From: Amycolatopsis dendrobii
GTDB taxonomy: Bacteria; Actinomycetota; Actinomycetes; Mycobacteriales; Pseudonocardiaceae
Direction: 5' to 3'
Assembly (NCBI RefSeq): GCF_014145675.1
Contig: NZ_JACGZW010000001.1
Location: 62,001-126,000, forward strand
DNA: 64,000 nt
Shown here: one piece after another, positions 59,699 through 64,000 of the stretch
How positions within the stretch are numbered: the stretch's first letter is position 1
Layout of the letters: every line of letters begins with the position of its first letter
Notes under the pieces: generated by a model
What the model was told of the DNA's origin: nothing
Database searches by the model: none
Seen by the model: only the letters and a program-made list of their open reading frames with translations
Made by a program: the position numbers and the translations under genes

Positions 59699-62236
59699 GT
59701 GCCCGATCGAACGACGACCCGGTCCCGGCCGGTCCCCGGCGCGAAGGTCGCGGTGCCGCGGCTGCCGGGGATCTTCGTCCCGCGTTCCCGGCTGGACGTG
59801 CTGTTTCGCCGAGCCGCCGTGCGCCCGGTCACCGTGGTCCGGGCCCCGGCCGGGGCGGGCAAGACCACTGCGCTGGCCGCCTGGGCCGGGGTCGGCCGCA
59901 CGGTCGCCTGGGTGTCTCTCGACGAGGACGACAACGACGAAACCCGGTTGTGGGAGGCGATTCTCGGGGCCTTGCGGCGCGGGGCAGCGGAAGGCGGTGC
60001 GCTGCACCGGTTGCGCCCGCCGCCGCCCGGACGGCGGCGGGCGTTCCTGGCCGATCTCGACGACGCGCTGGCCGGCCGGACCGGCCCGGTTCGGCTGATC
60101 CTGGACGACGTGCAGGAAATCCGCGCCCCCGAACCGCTGGAGGCGCTCGCTGCCTTGTCCCGCCACCTGCCGCCCGGACTGCGGCTGGTGCTGGCGACCC
60201 GGGTCGAGCCTCCGCTCCGGCTGGTCCGCCTGCAGTTCGAAGACGTGCTGTCCCGGGTAGACGCCGCCGAACTCCGCTTCACCGCCGCGGAAACGGCGAG
60301 CCTGCTGCGAGCCGCCGGTGCCTCGGTGGACGAGGAGCGCGTCCGGGAGCTCACCGAACGCACCGCTGGATGGGCCGCGGCACTAGGCTGGACAGCGGTT
60401 TCGGTGCGCGACGCGGAAGACTCCGCCGTCGACTCCGTCACCGGCGACGACCGACCGGTGGCGAGGTTCTTCGCCGACGAAGTGCTCGCGCAGCTGCCCG
60501 CCGCCACCACCGATTTGTTGTTGTGCCTCAGCATCTGCGACGCGGTCGCGGCGACCCTCGCGGTCCGGTTGTCCGGCCTCCGGGACGCTGGCGCGCGACT
60601 GGACGAACTGGAGCGGGCGTGGGGACTGGTCACGCGCACCCCGGCCGACACCTACCGGTTCTTCCCGCTCCTGCGGAGTTTCCTGCGTGCCGAACTCGCG
60701 CGGCGAGACCCGCGGCGGGTGCCGCGGCTGCACGGGATCGCCGCGCGGTGGCATGCCGGCGAAGGCCGGTTCGGCGCGGCGCTCCGGCACGCGGTCGCGG
60801 CACAAGACCGGGAATACCTCCTGGCACTGGCCCGGGACCGAGCCGTGCGCCAGGTGCTGGCCGGCGACGGGCAACCGGTACGCGCCGCACTGGACTGCCT
60901 CGGCGGTGCGACAGTCGCCGCGAACCCGTCGCTGCGGTTGGCGTCCGCGCTCGAGAACATCCAAGGCGGACGGCTCGCCGAAGCGGAGACTGATCTGTGC
61001 GGCGAGGGTGCGGGCGATTGGTGGCCGCTCGCTGTCCGGCACCTGGCCGCCGTGCGGGGAAACCGCCCGGCCGGACCATCGGCAGCACGCCATCCGGAGT
61101 TCGACGCCTGGGCCCATCTCGATCGCGCCTGGCGTTCGCTGTACCGCGGCGCGCGCCGGCAGGCGAGGACGCAGGCGCAGGAAGCGCTGCGCCTGGCCAG
61201 AGGCGAGCGGCTGGATCACCTCGTACTGCACAGCAGACTGGCAATGGCGGTCGCCAGCGCCGTCGGCGGCAAGCATCCGGCAATGCGCCGGGCGTGCACC
61301 GGAGCCCTCGCGGTAGCGCGCCGGCACGATTGGCAGCGAACGCCGGGGGTCGCCGAGTCTCGTCTGCTGCTCGCCTACGACGACCTGATGCGCGCTGAAC
61401 CGGCTGCCGCGGCACGGGAACTGACCCAGGCGACCGCGGCGGAGGTTCGCGGTTCGGCACCGCTGCTCGTGCCGTTGCGCGAGTTCTTCGAGGGAATGGC
61501 GCGCTTCGACGACGGCGACCGGACGGCGGGCGCCCGACTCATGCGCGCGGCACGCCGCCAGCTCGCCGCTTTGGAACTGCCCCGCGAAGTAGCCGGAGTG
61601 TGCGCGGTCGCCGAACAACACGCAGCCCTGGCGTTGGGGGAGGCGCTGCACGCGACGGAAGTCCTCGCCTGGACTCAAGAGCAGCTTCCTGGCAGCGGTG
61701 AGCTCGCTCTCCTACGGATCCGCGCGCACCTCTCCGCCGGCGAAACCGCCGCGGCTGAAGCCCTCCTGCGGGAATCCGCGTCGGCGGCAGCCGTGCTGCC
61801 GGCCACTCCCGTTGACCGCTGCCTGGCCGAAACCGCGCTCGGCCTGCGTTCGCACCGGCGGACCAAAGCCCTGCAAGCCCTCGACCAGGCCCTCGCGCTC
61901 GCCCGGCCCAACGGGCTGGTGCGGCCGTTCGCGCTCGCCGAACCGCCGGTCCGGGACCTGCTGATCGGCCACTCCGGCGGGTTCGGCTCGCTCGACCGCT
62001 TCGCGCAGACGGTCCGCGGCAGGCTCGTCCCGCACGCCCCGCCCAGCGACCTCACCGACCGCGAGCAGGTGGTGCTGCAGCGCCTGCCTTCGCAACGTTC
62101 GCTGGACGAGATCGCCTCCGATCTCACCGTCTCGGTCAACACGGTGAAAACCCACGTGCGGGCCATCTACGGCAAGCTGGGCGTGAACAACCGGCGCTCC
62201 GCCGTCGTCGTCGCCCGGCAGCACGGCCTCACCTGA
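59699..62236 (+). CDS. second MalT-like LuxR family regulator
   Basis: 845 residues and the same order as the regulator at 53450: ATPase with Walker A APAGAGKT (49-56), VRLILDDVQEI as Walker B, helical TPR-like middle and a C-terminal LuxR helix-turn-helix (LTDREQVVLQRLPSQRSLDEIASDLTVSVNTVKTHV, split). The two share the SV/SPNTVKTHVR-IYGKL-type recognition helix, so they may bind the same operator. It starts at GTG 59699 after GAGAGG. No clear palindrome precedes it. Confidence 0.88.
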   Translation: MPDRTTTRSRPVPGAKVAVPRLPGIFVPRSRLDVLFRRAAVRPVTVVRAPAGAGKTTALAAWAGVGRTVAWVSLDEDDNDETRLWEAILGALRRGAAEGGALHRLRPPPPGRRRAFLADLDDALAGRTGPVRLILDDVQEIRAPEPLEALAALSRHLPPGLRLVLATRVEPPLRLVRLQFEDVLSRVDAAELRFTAAETASLLRAAGASVDEERVRELTERTAGWAAALGWTAVSVRDAEDSAVDSVTGDDRPVARFFADEVLAQLPAATTDLLLCLSICDAVAATLAVRLSGLRDAGARLDELERAWGLVTRTPADTYRFFPLLRSFLRAELARRDPRRVPRLHGIAARWHAGEGRFGAALRHAVAAQDREYLLALARDRAVRQVLAGDGQPVRAALDCLGGATVAANPSLRLASALENIQGGRLAEAETDLCGEGAGDWWPLAVRHLAAVRGNRPAGPSAARHPEFDAWAHLDRAWRSLYRGARRQARTQAQEALRLARGERLDHLVLHSRLAMAVASAVGGKHPAMRRACTGALAVARRHDWQRTPGVAESRLLLAYDDLMRAEPAAAARELTQATAAEVRGSAPLLVPLREFFEGMARFDDGDRTAGARLMRAARRQLAALELPREVAGVCAVAEQHAALALGEALHATEVLAWTQEQLPGSGELALLRIRAHLSAGETAAAEALLRESASAAAVLPATPVDRCLAETALGLRSHRRTKALQALDQALALARPNGLVRPFALAEPPVRDLLIGHSGGFGSLDRFAQTVRGRLVPHAPPSDLTDREQVVLQRLPSQRSLDEIASDLTVSVNTVKTHVRAIYGKLGVNNRRSAVVVARQHGLT

Positions 62237-62243
62237 TGCCCGG

Positions 62244-63587
62244 TCAGCGCTCGTCGCGGCGCGGGGCCGACAGCAGCGCGTCCGCCCACCGGGCCCGCGG
62301 GTCGACGTCCACCAGCAGGGTCTTGGCCAGCAGCGTCGCCGGCACCGCGAGCACCGCCCCGAGCGGGCCGAGCAGCCAGGTCCAGAACACCAGCGCCAGC
62401 ACGGTGACCACAGTGGACAGCCCGACCGAACCGGCCACGAACCGCGGCTGGATCAGGGATTGCACCGCGAAGTTGAGCACGAGGTAGATCAGGAGCACCA
62501 CGAGGAAGCCGCGCCAGCCGTGGTCGAGCAGTGCGATCACCGCGGGCGGGGCCACTCCGATCACGAAGCCGACGTTGGGAATGTAGTTGGTGACGAAGGA
62601 AAGCAGCCCCCACAGCAACGCCCCCGGAACGCCGAGCAGCGCCAGCGCGGCGGTGTCGAGCGCCGCTACTATTCCGCCGAACACCGTCGTCACCAACAGG
62701 TATCGCCGCGTGTCCGTGGCGAACTGGCGCAACGCCGCGGAAATCCACGGCCGGTCGCGTGCGATCACGCTGAGCCGTTGCCCCGCCCAGGCTGTCTCTG
62801 CGCTCAGGAACAGCAAGAGCCCGAACAGGAACGCGAGGTTCGTGACCAGCTTGCCCGCGCTCGCGAGCAGCGAACCGGTCAGCCGGACGAGTTTTCCGGC
62901 GTCGACAGAGGACAGTATGCCGCGGACCTGTGCTTCGCCGATGCCGAGCGTGGCCAGCCCGTTGCGCAGCAAGTCGTCGAACCGTCCGGCGTAGCGCGGC
63001 ACCAGCGCGGACAACTGCGCGACGGAAACCACGACGACGAGGAAGAAGACCAGGAGGACGGCGTAGACGGCGATGGCGAGCACGGTGACCGTCAGCCAGC
63101 GGGGGAATCCTTTGTCGCGTAACCAGGTTCGCACTGGGTCGAGGGTGATCACGACGACCAGGGCGAGAAACACCGGTGCCGCGAACCAGGCGATGGCTTG
63201 CACCCCGGCGAGCACGACCGTCGCGGCGGCGGCCCCGAGCAGGACGACGAGAGCGCGGGGGAGCGAGCCGCCGTTCGCTTCGCACTCGGGCTGGGCCGGT
63301 GGCGGTTGTGCGCCCTCGGTTTGCCGATCGGCGATGTCTCGGAAAGTGCGGGCGGCCAGGTGGTCCGCGTGTTGGGCGGACGGTGGTCGCACACCTTCGC
63401 TCCGTTGATCGGCGGAGTCTCGGGAGGTGCGGCTTTCCCGGTGATTCGCGCGTTGGGCGAAAGGCGGTCGCCCGCCCTCGCCTCGCCGGTCGGCGAAGTG
63501 CCGGAAGGTGCGGCGTGCCAGGCGATGGGCGTGCCGGTGCTTGCGGAACCGGCGGGCCGGGAAGTCGGTGAACTGCGCTCGCACCAT
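62244..63587 (-). CDS. AI-2E family transporter with Arg-rich N-terminal repeat
   Basis: 447 residues. The C-terminal 335 residues form the AI-2E/TqsA-like membrane domain with eight helices and the FVTNYIPNVGFVIGVAPPAVIALL motif. The first 105 residues are a basic, cytoplasmic extension holding three 27-residue repeats (RTFRHFADRRGEGGRPPFAQ and variants). Family members export AI-2 or act as Na+/H+ antiporters; the role here is unknown. ATG 63587 follows GGAGG. A regulatory palindrome lies 59 bases upstream. Confidence 0.85.
   Translation of the reverse strand: MVRAQFTDFPARRFRKHRHAHRLARRTFRHFADRRGEGGRPPFAQRANHRESRTSRDSADQRSEGVRPPSAQHADHLAARTFRDIADRQTEGAQPPPAQPECEANGGSLPRALVVLLGAAAATVVLAGVQAIAWFAAPVFLALVVVITLDPVRTWLRDKGFPRWLTVTVLAIAVYAVLLVFFLVVVVSVAQLSALVPRYAGRFDDLLRNGLATLGIGEAQVRGILSSVDAGKLVRLTGSLLASAGKLVTNLAFLFGLLLFLSAETAWAGQRLSVIARDRPWISAALRQFATDTRRYLLVTTVFGGIVAALDTAALALLGVPGALLWGLLSFVTNYIPNVGFVIGVAPPAVIALLDHGWRGFLVVLLIYLVLNFAVQSLIQPRFVAGSVGLSTVVTVLALVFWTWLLGPLGAVLAVPATLLAKTLLVDVDPRARWADALLSAPRRDER
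63279..63512 (-). repeat. three 81-bp in-frame repeats in the AI-2E N-terminus
   Basis: Units begin RTFRHFADRRGEG, RTSRDSADQRSEG and RTFRDIADRQTEG at residues 26, 53 and 80, a strict period of 27 residues. Copies differ at many positions, so the duplication is not recent. Confidence 0.7.
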
Positions 63588-63645
63588 GCGAATCCTCCGG
63601 AGGCAGGCGGCGGAATCCGATAGTGGCGGCGAACGCGAGGCCGGT

Positions 63646-63666
63646 CTTCACCCGAAGGGGGCGGGG
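63646..63666. promoter_or_regulatory. LuxR/MalT-type palindrome, AI-2E/DUF6461 gap
   Basis: Arms CTTCACCCG and GGGGCGGGG, 59 bases upstream of ATG 63587 and 72 upstream of ATG 63738. The right arm is the weakest of the eight. Confidence 0.5.
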
Positions 63667-63737
63667 TTGCCGGATGCTCGGCGATTTTTTGTCGGTGGCG
63701 CCTGCCACCATGGCCTGGACCGACTGAGGAGGACACG

Positions 63738-64000
63738 ATGACGAATACCCTGAACCACCTTGCCTGGCTGGAGAACAACGGCCCGCTGCAGGACATCTTC
63801 TGCGTTTCGTTCGTGCGCAGGCTCGACCCGCCCGAGGTCTTGCGGCGCTTCGGTGCGGACGCTGGCGAACAGCTGGCGTTCGCGGAGCTGAACAGCCGGG
63901 TAGCGGAGTACGTCGGGCAAACCCAAGGCGGAAACGGCGGCGGCCATGTCGGCGTGGTCTCGTGCGGGGAGTGGAGCGTGGCGATCGAGCCGTTCGGGTG
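63738..64000 (+). CDS. DUF6461 protein (3' end outside window)
   Basis: The visible 87 residues begin MTNTLNHLAWLENNGPLQDIFCVSF and continue FVRRLDPPEVLRRFGADAG, a pattern I associate with DUF6461 proteins of actinomycetes. ATG 63738 follows GAGGAGG. Function is unknown, and the gene continues past the right edge. Confidence 0.75.
   Translation, partial: MTNTLNHLAWLENNGPLQDIFCVSFVRRLDPPEVLRRFGADAGEQLAFAELNSRVAEYVGQTQGGNGGGHVGVVSCGEWSVAIEPFG

Overview
The window comes from the chromosome of a very GC-rich actinomycete. It carries type VII secretion accessory genes, an RsbW/SigF-type stress switch, F420/flavin (LLM) oxidoreductases, a form II CoxLSM-like hydroxylase, many GTG starts and a DUF6461 gene. 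A member of the Pseudonocardiaceae, most likely Amycolatopsis, fits best. That placement is inferred from gene content and style, since no rRNA gene is present. No tRNA, rRNA, CRISPR array, insertion sequence or prophage was seen.

0-15 kb: a partial DUF3040 gene, a secreted beta-helix protein, a membrane Ser/Thr kinase in an operon with two paralogous FHA proteins, an epoxide hydrolase, GTP cyclohydrolase II, a large Tat-exported polysaccharide-lyase-like protein, a TauE/SafE permease, a coxL-S-M operon and a flavin-reductase-like protein.

15.6-20.2 kb: a type VII (ESX)-associated operon without the secretion machine. It encodes an EspG-like chaperone, two small helical proteins with YxxxD/E motifs, a PPE-like WXG protein with a long Pro/Gly repeat tail, and a YbaB/EbfC protein.

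20-45 kb: mixed metabolism and regulation. It holds a LigC/LigD-type ligase domain, a TetR-controlled hydrolase/LLM operon, a DinB protein, an MHS transporter, a GDSL lipase, a sedolisin, a lipoprotein L,D-transpeptidase, an rsbW-sigF stress module with DUF151 and STAS neighbours, a frameshifted LLM gene, PadR-P450, a Tat-exported GH2 enzyme, an LLM enzyme, a sirtuin, an ArsR-like regulator and a PI-PLC-like secreted protein.

45-49 kb: an unusual two-gene cassette of an ATP-grasp enzyme and a 674-residue protein with a papain-like Cys...His...Asn pattern, preceded by a SigF/SigB-type promoter.

49-64 kb: a stress or envelope island (GH15, MFS, K+ channel, SHOCT, DUF2252, DUF1269, DUF7144-like, AI-2E family, DUF6461) with two large MalT-like LuxR regulators. 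Eight copies of one 21-bp palindrome, whose arms resemble MalT boxes, lie about 35-80 bp upstream of nearly every operon there. This looks like an undescribed LuxR/MalT regulon and is the strongest unexplained signal in the window.
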